A stretch of 62,050 bases of DNA. Source: Anaerocolumna sp. GTDB lineage: Bacteria; Bacillota; Clostridia; Lachnospirales; Lachnospiraceae. Positions 43,926 to 52,010 of this stretch are shown one piece after another. Both the position numbers and the translations under genes were made by a program. The first letter of the stretch is position 1. Every line of letters begins with the position of its first letter. Location of the stretch: the NCBI GenBank assembly GCA_029239975.1, contig JARBTX010000013.1, positions 1-62,050 of the forward strand. Reading direction: 5' to 3'. The notes below the pieces were generated by a model that worked only from the letters and a program-made list of their open reading frames with translations, was not told the origin of the DNA and made no database searches.

Positions 43926-45137
43926 TTATTGAATATATTTTGATGCAAGCACATTATCTATATCAAAGGTCATAATCGTTCCAGAATCATATAATTCTAA
44001 CATATCATCTGCTTCTCCATAAATTAATGCGCCATAGGTGCTAATTCCATTTTGATTAATATAGTCTAAAACACTCTTGTAATCATAATTCTTTGAATTC
44101 CCTACCAGTGCAGAAACTGCTCTTTTATGGTCCACTAGATATTTTATAAGACTAGTAAAATGTGTTTCATACATATTTGCCATCTGACCTATAAAAGAAT
44201 TATAATCATATTCACCAGTTAAATGAAATATGTTAAACATTTGAAAGCCTGGATATTTTTCTTCGTCTACTGTTTCTGATGTTACCATACTACCACTAGG
44301 ATCTGTTAAAAATCCCATTAACTGTTGCCCTTGCTCTTTCGCAGTACGAATTGCAACCCAATTAAAATTTATATTTTTGTAGGTCTCTATCACTTTATAT
44401 AATTCTTTCATTGATAAATCATTAGGAAAGCGGACCCAAGCAGAGATATAAGTTGTACTTGGCAATTCTCTAACATGTTCAATTTCAGTATTAGAAAATG
44501 ATTTTTGCCAATCCAAAGCAGTTTTATATTCATCACTTCCTTCTTTTACATCCCAAAATTCCCTAAATACAAAATAATCACGAATAAAAAAATCTTCATA
44601 ACTTCCAACACGCATATTTTTATTTATTTGGGTATTAACAGTTACCTTCTCTTTTGTAAATATATTTTTTCTAGTAAAGGTTAAATTATATTTACCGAAT
44701 CCTAAATTCTCTGCATTTGAAAAAATAGTCATCTCATACCCTGGCATTGAAACTTCTGTTATAGCTCTTAAATCAAATAATAAGTCTTCAGAATATTTTA
44801 ATCCCGTTTTTTTGGTTGGATCATAATATTTGCTTGCAACGATTGGAGAGACAATATTTTGTATAAAAAAATTAATTACAAATACAAAAGCAACGGATAT
44901 TGCAACTATAGTTGCAAGTCTTCTGTTGACAGTTCTTCGTATGGATTTTTCTAATTTAACATTATCATTTGCAGCCACACAATCTAATTCAGTTTCATAT
45001 CCAATTGATTTTTCTATTTCTTCGGCTAAATAATCATTAATGGCTTCACTTTTTTCAAGTTCTTGTTCTACTAAGTATCTTTCATCATCTGTTAAGGTAC
45101 CCGCTTTATATCCTTCTAAAAGCTCACGAAAGGTCAT
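43926..45137 (-). CDS. Membrane anti-sigma factor (sigma factor regulator N/C-terminal family)
   Basis: A 403-residue protein. The cytoplasmic N-terminus (FRELLEGYKAGTLTDDERYL, then VEQELEKSEAINDYLAEEIE) is of the zinc-free sigma-factor-regulator type, one membrane segment follows (about residues 73-92, LATIVAISVAFVFVINFF), and a large extracellular domain with ISAWVRFPNDLSMKELYKVI matches the C-terminal regulator domain. It holds the ECF sigma encoded just upstream inactive until a signal is sensed outside. It overlaps the sigma gene by 4 bp (ATGA). SD AAGGAGG. Confidence 0.85.
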   Translation of the reverse strand: MTFRELLEGYKAGTLTDDERYLVEQELEKSEAINDYLAEEIEKSIGYETELDCVAANDNVKLEKSIRRTVNRRLATIVAISVAFVFVINFFIQNIVSPIVASKYYDPTKKTGLKYSEDLLFDLRAITEVSMPGYEMTIFSNAENLGFGKYNLTFTRKNIFTKEKVTVNTQINKNMRVGSYEDFFIRDYFVFREFWDVKEGSDEYKTALDWQKSFSNTEIEHVRELPSTTYISAWVRFPNDLSMKELYKVIETYKNINFNWVAIRTAKEQGQQLMGFLTDPSGSMVTSETVDEEKYPGFQMFNIFHLTGEYDYNSFIGQMANMYETHFTSLIKYLVDHKRAVSALVGNSKNYDYKSVLDYINQNGISTYGALIYGEADDMLELYDSGTIMTFDIDNVLASKYIQ

Positions 45138-45628
45138 ATGAAATCCTCCTTATTTAATCGTTCTTTTAAATATCTTCTAGCTCTACTTATTAACATTCTA
45201 CTTGCGCCAGCTGAAATGTTCATAATATCTGCAATGTCTTTCAAAGGCATATTACAATAATAATATAGAATTATTATTTCCTTGTATGTTTGTGGAAGTT
45301 GTTGTATTGCATCGAAAATGCAACGCTTTTCCTCTTCCTTTAATATTGAATCCAATACATCCATTTCATAACTAACTGGAATTGTTTCTATTGGTTTATC
45401 TAGAAGATACTTTTTCTTTTTCATTCCATCAAGCCAAGAATTTTTACACACTCGTAATAACCAATATTTAAAATCACCATCATCTTTATCTAAGGAAATC
45501 AATACTTTAAAGAAAGTATCGCTTACTAATTCCTGTGCGTCATGATGATTTTTGCAAAGTGAAAAAGCATATAGGTATACTTCATTTGAATATTGTTTAT
45601 ATAATTTTTCTAATGAATTCTTATTCAT
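45134..45628 (-). CDS. ECF-type RNA polymerase sigma factor, second system
   Basis: A 164-residue sigma factor. Region 2 HHDAQELVSDTFFKVLISLD and WLLRVCKNSWLDGMKKKKYL, region 4 LPQTYKEIIILYYYCNMPLK then DIADIMNISAGASRMLISRA. Length and partner type (large anti-sigma with outer domain) match the ECF group paired with such regulators. No further target gene is in the operon, so its regulon lies elsewhere. I could not place its promoter with confidence. Confidence 0.9.
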   Translation of the reverse strand: MNKNSLEKLYKQYSNEVYLYAFSLCKNHHDAQELVSDTFFKVLISLDKDDGDFKYWLLRVCKNSWLDGMKKKKYLLDKPIETIPVSYEMDVLDSILKEEEKRCIFDAIQQLPQTYKEIIILYYYCNMPLKDIADIMNISAGASRMLISRARRYLKERLNKEDFI

Positions 45629-45919
45629 ATGCTTTATCTCCTTTTACTTAATAAACGATTGAGAAATAGATATGTCACGCCTTTTTATTAAATAAATTTA
45701 TGTAAAGGTTTTAAGTCTGCATCATAGGACAGGCATATTCATTATATACCGAATAATACCAATATTCAAAATTGAATTCACTTATATTTTCCATATTACA
45801 CATGCAATTTGCACTATACTATTTTTTACATGACACAACTTGCTATATTACACACATTATTGCATTAAGTGCTTTATTGCATAATTAAATTATGCACTTC
45901 ATTGAATAAAACACTGCAC

Positions 45920-45990
45920 TGCATTATACACTTCATTTCATTATACACTTCATTGCATTATGAACTTTATTACATTATGAACTTTATCCA
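45920..45990. repeat. Imperfect tandem repeat, 16-17 bp units
   Basis: About four units of GCATTATACACTTCATT type, the last two reading ACATTATGAACTTTATT. More diverged copies extend leftward to about 45880. Non-coding, downstream of the LysM/GH18-like gene and its terminator. Confidence 0.75.
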
Positions 45991-46043
45991 AAAAAATAAA
46001 TTTCTTATTCGCCTGTCAAAGTTGAATAAGAAATTTATTTTTT
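45991..46043. terminator. Long bidirectional terminator hairpin
   Basis: A perfect 20-bp stem, 45991-46010 with 46024-46043, with T/A-rich ends on both strands. It serves the minus-strand LysM/GH18-like gene. Confidence 0.85.
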
Positions 46044-46075
46044 GGTTATCTCACACACAAATTTGAAATTATACT

Positions 46076-47374
46076 CTAAAACTCAGGTAATAATTTGATA
46101 ATGTTAAAATTAGAATTAATAATAAGCCAAAACCATGGATAATACACCATTATATTCCACAACCCAGTACCACTTAACTTATTCTCTAAAACCATATTAA
46201 CAATTTCATTAATAGCTCTTGCATCAACAAACCACACCATATGATTAACTAAAGTTCCATTTTCATTAACGGTATATTGAAAATATGGAGTTTTTGACAC
46301 TTCATCAAAATAAATTGTAGAATTCATCATACGAGCCAAAGCATTCGCAGTATCTAAAGTAATAGAGTTAGCTGCAGAAGTTTCTTCAACATACGGAAGT
46401 TCCCAATCATAGCCCAATAATGGGAATCCAATATTAGTTTTACTTGATTCAAATGTTTGTAACATAAAATCTAAATAAAGCTTAATATTGTTAATAGAAC
46501 TAACTGGCATTGGTGGTCCATACGACGTACCCCAGAAAAATCTCATTAAATAAGCTTGATTAATTATATTAGTATAACTTGAAAAATCTACTTTTTCAAA
46601 GGTTACCTGGTTATCTTCCCTGTTAAAGTTTGGATCTATAGTTACAAAAACTGGATAACCTTCTTTATTAAGAATGGAAGCAACGCGTTTAAAATAATTT
46701 ATATAAAGTTCGTGATTGGTTTCATTTAGATATGTAATTGTTATATTTACTCCGTAGTAACCCTGTTCTTTTAGCACCTTTAACATACTCTGCGCATGTG
46801 TTTCTTGATAACTAGGGTTTAATAATATCTCATAAATCATTTCAGGACTACGTTCACCTCGAAATGTTACACTAGTTACAAGCATTAAAGGCAATACTCC
46901 ATATTCCTTTGTTATCGCAACCAATTCAGTATCATCATAAAAAGATTCAATTTCACCTCTTCTTAATGTTTTATAGTTTAAAATTGATAGATATGTTAAA
47001 TAAGGTAATGATTTTTTCAGAACATCAAAGTCAATAAAGGGAAATGCATAGGCATTTGTTGTAATACTCATTTTGGTATCATATTTTATTATAAGTGCTT
47101 CTCCTGGGTAAATATATTCTCTATCCCAAAGGAATGGGTTGTTACGATATAATTGCATGATAGGTATACCATATTCCGATGCAATACCATCTAGTGTATC
47201 TCCATCCTTAACAGTATAGGTCTCTTCTGGATAGGCAATTACTATTGTTTGTCCTACCACCAAGTTGTTCGGATATACAATTCCATTACTCCGAATTAAA
47301 CTTGTTTCTGATACCTGAAATTTATCTGCAATTGATTTAATCGTATCGCCATCTTGTACAACGTAAATAATCAT
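46076..47374 (-). CDS. LysM/GH18-like spore protein with degenerate catalytic motif
   Basis: A 432-residue protein. Two LysM repeats (about 3-47 and 52-96: YVVQDGDTIKSIADKFQVSE, YTVKDGDTLDGIASEYGIPI) bind peptidoglycan. The rest (105-432) is a GH18-type barrel as in YaaH/SleL spore proteins. At the DxxDxDxE position the sequence is GVNITITYL (208-216): the motif's last Asp and catalytic Glu are Thr. The paralog at the left edge is also degenerate but with different residues. There is no Sec signal, normal for proteins placed on the spore by the mother cell. SD is weak. I infer a structural or carbohydrate-binding coat or cortex protein. Confidence 0.85.
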   Translation of the reverse strand: MIIYVVQDGDTIKSIADKFQVSETSLIRSNGIVYPNNLVVGQTIVIAYPEETYTVKDGDTLDGIASEYGIPIMQLYRNNPFLWDREYIYPGEALIIKYDTKMSITTNAYAFPFIDFDVLKKSLPYLTYLSILNYKTLRRGEIESFYDDTELVAITKEYGVLPLMLVTSVTFRGERSPEMIYEILLNPSYQETHAQSMLKVLKEQGYYGVNITITYLNETNHELYINYFKRVASILNKEGYPVFVTIDPNFNREDNQVTFEKVDFSSYTNIINQAYLMRFFWGTSYGPPMPVSSINNIKLYLDFMLQTFESSKTNIGFPLLGYDWELPYVEETSAANSITLDTANALARMMNSTIYFDEVSKTPYFQYTVNENGTLVNHMVWFVDARAINEIVNMVLENKLSGTGLWNIMVYYPWFWLIINSNFNIIKLLPEF

Positions 47375-47456
47375 ATATAACCCAATGCCTAGAGTTTTTA
47401 TAATTATATGTAAGAATTTTTAATAACATTACTTTCTAACTGTAAACTTTTTAGTC

Positions 47457-48644
47457 CTAAGATTTTTTACTCTTTTTTGTCATATCTCTAATATAAAATG
47501 CAACTTGATAAGGAAATAAATCGTCCATATCGTTTAATTCACAACCTAAAATTTTCTTTATATTTTGAATACGGTAATTAACAGTATTTCTGTGAGTAAA
47601 TGTATCCTCTGCAACACGTATAAGGCTGCGATCATTTTTTATATAACTACGTAGTGTATCAATATAACTTGAACCATGAGCTTTATCATAAGCTTCTAAA
47701 GTTCCTAAAATTTCATTAGCATAACTAGTAAGGACATCTGTATCTTCAATAGAAAAAAGAATTTTATAAAATCCCATCTCCTCAAAATTGATTATCTCTT
47801 TTCCTGTTCCCATTGACATCTTCATAGCTGTTCTTGCTCTTTTGAAACTATAAGAAAGATTTTCTATATGTTTTATGCTAGGTCCAATTCCCAGATGGAA
47901 GTGCTTTTCACTTGAAAAATAAGAAAAACTTTGTAAAATCAACTTTGGTAACTCCATATTTTGTTTATCTTTACTATTATTAAGGATTAGAACAAGAAAA
48001 TCTTCCATTCGAATAAGACCGTAGGATACATTAATTTTGTCATTACCCTTCCATAATCCAAATAAATTCTCAAGTTTAATTATTGATTGATTGTATTGTA
48101 ATTCATCTTCCATTGTTTTTTTAACACATATGCAAAAGACCTGAAAAGCTCCTTCTATATCATATCTTTCTCCTAATACTTGATTGATATTCTCTTCTGA
48201 AATACGTCCTTGAATCACTTCTCGAAAGGCATTACCAATCTTTTTTTCAAATTGTTTTTGATCTATAATTCTCATGCAATAAGCCTGAATTAATTCTGTA
48301 ATGGATATTTCCCACGGCATTTCAAGGAGTGGAAAATTATGTGTATCACACCAATCCACTACCTCTTCTGGAATACTTTTCAAGTACATTCCAGTATTTA
48401 TAATGATTCCTGCACAGTCATCCTGATACATTTCTTGAACTAACTTTAAAAGCCAACCTGGTTGAACTGCTTTCATCCCTGTTGTTATTGCTAATTCTTC
48501 ACCATGGAATCTAGATACAATGGTTTCATCCTCTAGCATATGTACCCAACTAACTACTGTATCCATGCCAGCTTTCCCAGCTGATATCTTAAGTCGAAAC
48601 TGATCTTTGGTCTCTTCATACAATTCCCAAAAACGTACCGCCAT
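47457..48644 (-). CDS. PucR family transcriptional regulator
   Basis: A 395-residue regulator. Residues 1-125 form the PucR N-terminal domain (WVHMLEDETIVSRFHGEELA, CAGIIINTGMYLKSIPEEVV). The middle is a GGDEF-like fold without active motifs. The C-terminal HTH reads YIKNDRSLIRVAEDTFTHRN then TVNYRIQNIKKILG, the HTH_30 type. PucR proteins often control purine or amino acid catabolism in response to a small ligand, but no catabolic gene is adjacent. Its stop is 83 bp upstream of the LysM/GH18-like gene, so co-transcription is possible. SD AGGAG. Confidence 0.87.
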   Translation of the reverse strand: MAVRFWELYEETKDQFRLKISAGKAGMDTVVSWVHMLEDETIVSRFHGEELAITTGMKAVQPGWLLKLVQEMYQDDCAGIIINTGMYLKSIPEEVVDWCDTHNFPLLEMPWEISITELIQAYCMRIIDQKQFEKKIGNAFREVIQGRISEENINQVLGERYDIEGAFQVFCICVKKTMEDELQYNQSIIKLENLFGLWKGNDKINVSYGLIRMEDFLVLILNNSKDKQNMELPKLILQSFSYFSSEKHFHLGIGPSIKHIENLSYSFKRARTAMKMSMGTGKEIINFEEMGFYKILFSIEDTDVLTSYANEILGTLEAYDKAHGSSYIDTLRSYIKNDRSLIRVAEDTFTHRNTVNYRIQNIKKILGCELNDMDDLFPYQVAFYIRDMTKKSKKS

Positions 48645-48857
48645 ACAACCGAACTCCTATCCTAGTATTTTCTATAATTACATATGTCTCATGTCAGCGA
48701 ACAAACATTTGTTTTGTATTGTGAGTACAATTTTCACCCTCAATATTCAGACTAGCAGATCATATACAAAAAGTCAATTTTTTCATATAATTAAATCACA
48801 GTAAAGATATTACAAGATATTACATTAACGTTAAGCATGATGAAGGAGGGTAACATT

Positions 48858-49022
48858 ATGTATATTGGCAATACAAGTTTATACCTAGATTTTATAAAAT
48901 CAAATAACAAAGTTCCAGAAAGCTGGATTGCTTTGGAGAAATATGAAAATTGTGAAAATTTCTACCAATCTATCGTTGAAAAACATAACAAACCGAAACT
49001 CTTTCACAGAAGAAAAAAATAA
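48858..49022 (+). CDS. Small basic protein of unknown function
   Basis: 54 residues, MYIGNTSLYLDFIKSNNKVP followed by ESWIALEKYENCENFYQSIV and a basic tail KPKLFHRRKK. GGAGGG lies 7 bp upstream of the ATG at 48858, and a good terminator follows at 49057-49088, so a translated small protein is likely. No signal peptide or membrane segment. No family recognised. Confidence 0.6.
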   Translation: MYIGNTSLYLDFIKSNNKVPESWIALEKYENCENFYQSIVEKHNKPKLFHRRKK

Positions 49023-49056
49023 AAATGTAAATTTCATTTTTAAATATAATTACGCA

Positions 49057-49092
49057 AAATAAGCCTGTTTCTTATAACAGGTTTATTTTTTT
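49057..49092 (+). terminator. Terminator of the small-protein gene
   Basis: AAATAAGCCTGTT (49057-49069) and AACAGGTTTATTT (49076-49088) pair except one position, ending in TTTTTTT. Confidence 0.75.
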
Positions 49093-49141
49093 GTAAAGAA
49101 CTTATTCTAAAAATTATTTATCATATATTATTTATGAAATA

Positions 49142-49194
49142 ATAATAGGCAAAGTGTTTGATTGCTTTATCCTTTGCACCACTTTACCTATTAT
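49142..49194 (-). terminator. Putative terminator of the 191-residue hypothetical gene
   Basis: ATAATAGG-C-AAAGTG (49142-49156) pairs with CACTTT-A-CCTATTAT (49180-49194) with one mismatch; the minus strand continues TATTTCATAAATA, weak in T. Confidence 0.45.
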
Positions 49195-49216
49195 AAATAC
49201 GAACGACTCAAATTAA

Positions 49217-49789
49217 CTAGGCTAGAATATTAAATTCCTTCTCCTCACCATATGTATACATAATCATCTTGTCATTAAATTTATCATCCCAATATTTCAT
49301 ATTTTGACTAAGTTTTATTAATTCTATCGTTTTATAAAGATGATTTAACATATCCATTTTTTCTAATTCATTCATTTTTTCTATCTCTAATTTAATGGAA
49401 GACATAATTTCTAAACTATTTTTTATTCTATATTCTGTATCGTCTATTAACGCACTATCATTATTAAATTGTTGTTTTTTTGATTCCTCTTGATTTTTAA
49501 CAGTGCTTTTTAATCCTGTATTGTTCACATCACCTATCTTAGAGTCCATATTACTCTCAATTTTATTACTATTGATTATGTTTGGTTCTATAATATTTTT
49601 TATAAGTATATTACAACCTTCAGGGTCTTTTAAACACAAGTATTTTAAATCATCCATTATGATTGTTTTCCCATTGTGATACCGTTCATATATCTTTTGC
49701 AGTTTTTTATCTGGTTTCTCATTTGAGTGTTCGCTGTTATGTAATCTTATTTTATTCACTAAGTTTTCATTGTTTTCTCTAATACTCAT
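49217..49789 (-). CDS. Hypothetical protein
   Basis: 190 residues, hydrophilic, Asn/Lys/Glu-rich, no signal or membrane segment. The N-terminal part contains KKLQKIYERYHNGKTIIMDD followed by LKYLCLKDPEGCNILIKNII; the C-terminal helical part has MSSIKLEIEKMNELEKMDML, likely coiled. Residues 85-120 are low complexity. I do not recognise the family. The start at 49789 follows GGAGGG. Flanked by separate transcription units, so it appears monocistronic. Confidence 0.65.
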   Translation of the reverse strand: MSIRENNENLVNKIRLHNSEHSNEKPDKKLQKIYERYHNGKTIIMDDLKYLCLKDPEGCNILIKNIIEPNIINSNKIESNMDSKIGDVNNTGLKSTVKNQEESKKQQFNNDSALIDDTEYRIKNSLEIMSSIKLEIEKMNELEKMDMLNHLYKTIELIKLSQNMKYWDDKFNDKMIMYTYGEEKEFNILA

Positions 49790-50038
49790 ATTCATTCCCT
49801 CCTTGTGCTGAAAAATAAATCCTTTTATAATATGAAATGGAATATTAGGTTTATAATAATATTTATCTTTGTACCATATATATCGTCATTTTTTCTGAAT
49901 ATTTAATATTAAAATAACATTTTTCTGAATTTATGTAATTAATTTCATTATTAATATCCAATATCTTAATTATATACTTTAAAACATAATTATGTGACTA
50001 TGAAAGCATTGATTCGTATTCATCATTGCAAAACAAAA

Positions 50039-50076
50039 AAGCTATCTTAAACTTAATGCTTAAGATAGCTTCTCTA
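50039..50076 (-). terminator. Terminator of the Ig-like protein gene
   Basis: AAGCTATCTTAA (50039-50050) pairs with TTAAGATAGCTT (50060-50071); the minus strand then reads TTTTGTTTTGC. The rest of the 49.80-50.12 kb gap is AT-rich with a duplicated ATTTTTCTGAAT motif. Confidence 0.8.
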
Positions 50077-50119
50077 TACTTAAAATATCTAATTGTATTA
50101 AAAATTTAAATTAATATTA

Positions 50120-51427
50120 TTACTCCTCAACTATTACACTGCACTTAACAGTTTGTTCCCCACATTTTATAGTAATAGTTACTTTGCCAGCTTTTAAAGG
50201 TGTATACACCCAATAGCCTTCTTCTTGATTATATTCAACCTTTAAAACATCTGGTTTATCAGACTCAATGGTAACTTTATCAGTAGTATCCCAAGGTTCT
50301 AATTCATAATAAATATAAAAATATTCATCACCTACATAGGTTGTATACTCATTTGAATCAACATAAATACTCTCACAAGGAGCTTGTATTACAGTAATAG
50401 TTACAGTTCCAATAACCGGTCCTTGCTCTGAGCCTTCGGTAACTATAACTTCTGCAGTACCTGTTTTATTTCCAAATAGATATAGTTCATTATCTCTTCT
50501 CTCTAAATATACAACATTATTATCATCGTTGGTTTCATCATAATCTTTAATAGCAAAATAATATACCGTATTTTCTTTGGTATAACTAACTAAGTCAAAT
50601 ACATTTAATGAATTACCTTCAAGTAATTCCACTTTTGGTTCTCTTATAGTAGTATCTTTAATTTCTACTTTAAAGCTTCCAAGAGTTTTTGTTTTCTTGT
50701 TATAAGTCTCTTTTATTGTAATTGTGTAAACACCAGCTTTTTCAGCATTAAATTGGTATCCATATAAATAACGATCTGCTACGAAATCTTTAAGTACTGT
50801 TTGATATTCTTCGCTATCTGTAATATCCTTAACTTTTGATGCGTCATACTTTACTTCTTTAATCGTAAAATCTTTACTATCAGAAGTTAATGAATAACTT
50901 GCATCTGGATTTCTATATTTTATTTGGTATAAAGGCTCTGATGAGCTATAATAGCTATCTAAGTTGAATTCTCCCTTACCAACAGCAAATTCATTTTCAT
51001 ATTCACTTGTTGTTAAAGTTGCATTTTTTACTGTTACTTTACATTTACCTACAGTGGTTTTTTTATTCTTGTATGTCTGAACACATGTAATTGTTGCACT
51101 TCCGGACTTAATACCAGTTAAATAACCACCAGTTTTATCAATTTTAACTACTTTGGTGTTACTTGATGTAAATTGATACGTTGCACCCTTTATGGAATTT
51201 TTAACGGTTAACTTCTCACCATTTTTCAAATACCATGAATTATCGTTCCAAGATGCCTTATTGCTTATTTTTCCAATAGGTATTGTCATTTCAGTTGTAC
51301 TAATTGTTGCTTTTTTTGTTGCTGCAATAGCTACTTTACCTGGTATTACTAGGTTTCCTGCCACTAATACACAACATAGAACCATTAAAACTGCTAAACG
51401 TGTGAAACTTTTCATTCTGCTTATCAT
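50120..51427 (-). CDS. Secreted protein with bacterial Ig-like (BIG_2) repeats
   Basis: 435 residues. A signal peptide (MKSFTRLAVLMVLCCVLVAG, cleavage near AIAA about residue 36) precedes several beta-sandwich repeats. The first, about 40-133, has the BIG_2 pattern (FTSSNTKVVKIDKTGGYLTG then IKSGSATITCVQTYKNKKTT). Later repeats include GTAEVIVTEGSEQGPVIGTV and a C-terminal one ending LKAGKVTITIKCGEQTVKCS. There is no LPXTG or SLH anchor, so attachment is unclear. Role as adhesin or surface structural protein is inference. SD GAGGAG. Confidence 0.8.
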   Translation of the reverse strand: MISRMKSFTRLAVLMVLCCVLVAGNLVIPGKVAIAATKKATISTTEMTIPIGKISNKASWNDNSWYLKNGEKLTVKNSIKGATYQFTSSNTKVVKIDKTGGYLTGIKSGSATITCVQTYKNKKTTVGKCKVTVKNATLTTSEYENEFAVGKGEFNLDSYYSSSEPLYQIKYRNPDASYSLTSDSKDFTIKEVKYDASKVKDITDSEEYQTVLKDFVADRYLYGYQFNAEKAGVYTITIKETYNKKTKTLGSFKVEIKDTTIREPKVELLEGNSLNVFDLVSYTKENTVYYFAIKDYDETNDDNNVVYLERRDNELYLFGNKTGTAEVIVTEGSEQGPVIGTVTITVIQAPCESIYVDSNEYTTYVGDEYFYIYYELEPWDTTDKVTIESDKPDVLKVEYNQEEGYWVYTPLKAGKVTITIKCGEQTVKCSVIVEE

Positions 51428-51585
51428 ACTTACACTCCTCTTTCGTAAAATTTTTATAATATTATGTAAATTATGGTAATTTACATAATTAAGTGTAACC
51501 TATTTTTAAGTGGAAGTCAAATAATACATAAGCCTCGAAAATAAAGTTGAAATTTATACCTTTTTATTATTAATTGTAACATAAT

Positions 51586-51722
51586 TTATATATCCTGTTT
51601 TTTAAATTTCACAATAGCGATTAATGATGTGATTACAATCCAGGCTAATAAAATAAATGTACTTAAGATGATTCCTAATGATTCATAAGAACCTTTGTTA
51701 GCAGCACCAGATCTTTTTCTAA
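51586..51722 (-). pseudogene. C-terminal remnant of an ABC-2-type permease
   Basis: On the minus strand, an open stretch of about 45 codons, ending at 51586, encodes KRSGAANKGSYESLGIILST followed by a hydrophobic segment LLAWIVITSLIAIVKF and a short charged tail. It is typical of the last transmembrane helix of an ABC-2 permease, with nothing of the rest of the gene. It is joined out of frame to the MerR fragment. Confidence 0.6.
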
Positions 51723-51821
51723 TGGTACTAGCCCAATATTATCGTAATATTGTAAAGTGCGTATAGTAACGCCTGTTAAACTTGCTATTTCTCCTATAGA
51801 AAACCTATTTTCTTTTTGCAT
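51715..51821 (-). pseudogene. N-terminal remnant of a MerR family regulator
   Basis: The ATG at 51821 has an SD (GGAGG) and encodes RFSIGEIASLTGVTIRTLQY followed by YDNIGLVPLEK, the MerR HTH and first wing. After about 35 residues the sequence leaves the family (a MerR would continue with RNESGYRxY) and continues out of frame into the ABC permease remnant. I read this as one large internal deletion of a MerR-ABC transporter locus. Confidence 0.75.
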
Positions 51822-51917
51822 CTGTTATCCTCCTTAGTTCTATTAAATCACATTACGTTACGTCACATGCAACAGGTAAATTTAATTTTTCATATTTTTC
51901 TTATTTATATACAAAAA

Positions 51918-51942
51918 GACGTGAAAATTAAACTTTCACGTC
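51918..51942 (-). terminator. Terminator of the coiled-coil protein gene
   Basis: GACGTGAAA (51918-51926) pairs with TTTCACGTC (51934-51942), then TTTTTGTAT on the minus strand. Confidence 0.85.
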
Positions 51943-52010
51943 AAAATTTTAATAATACAGTTTTATACATACAATATATTTATCCTAAAATGTGTAACTA
52001 TTTATTGATA

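Noticed and set aside
45690..45740. An ECF-like promoter for the second sigma operon (AACCTTT and CGTGAC on the minus strand)
   Set aside because: The two elements are about 27 bp apart, not the 16-17 bp an ECF promoter needs, so I do not call it.
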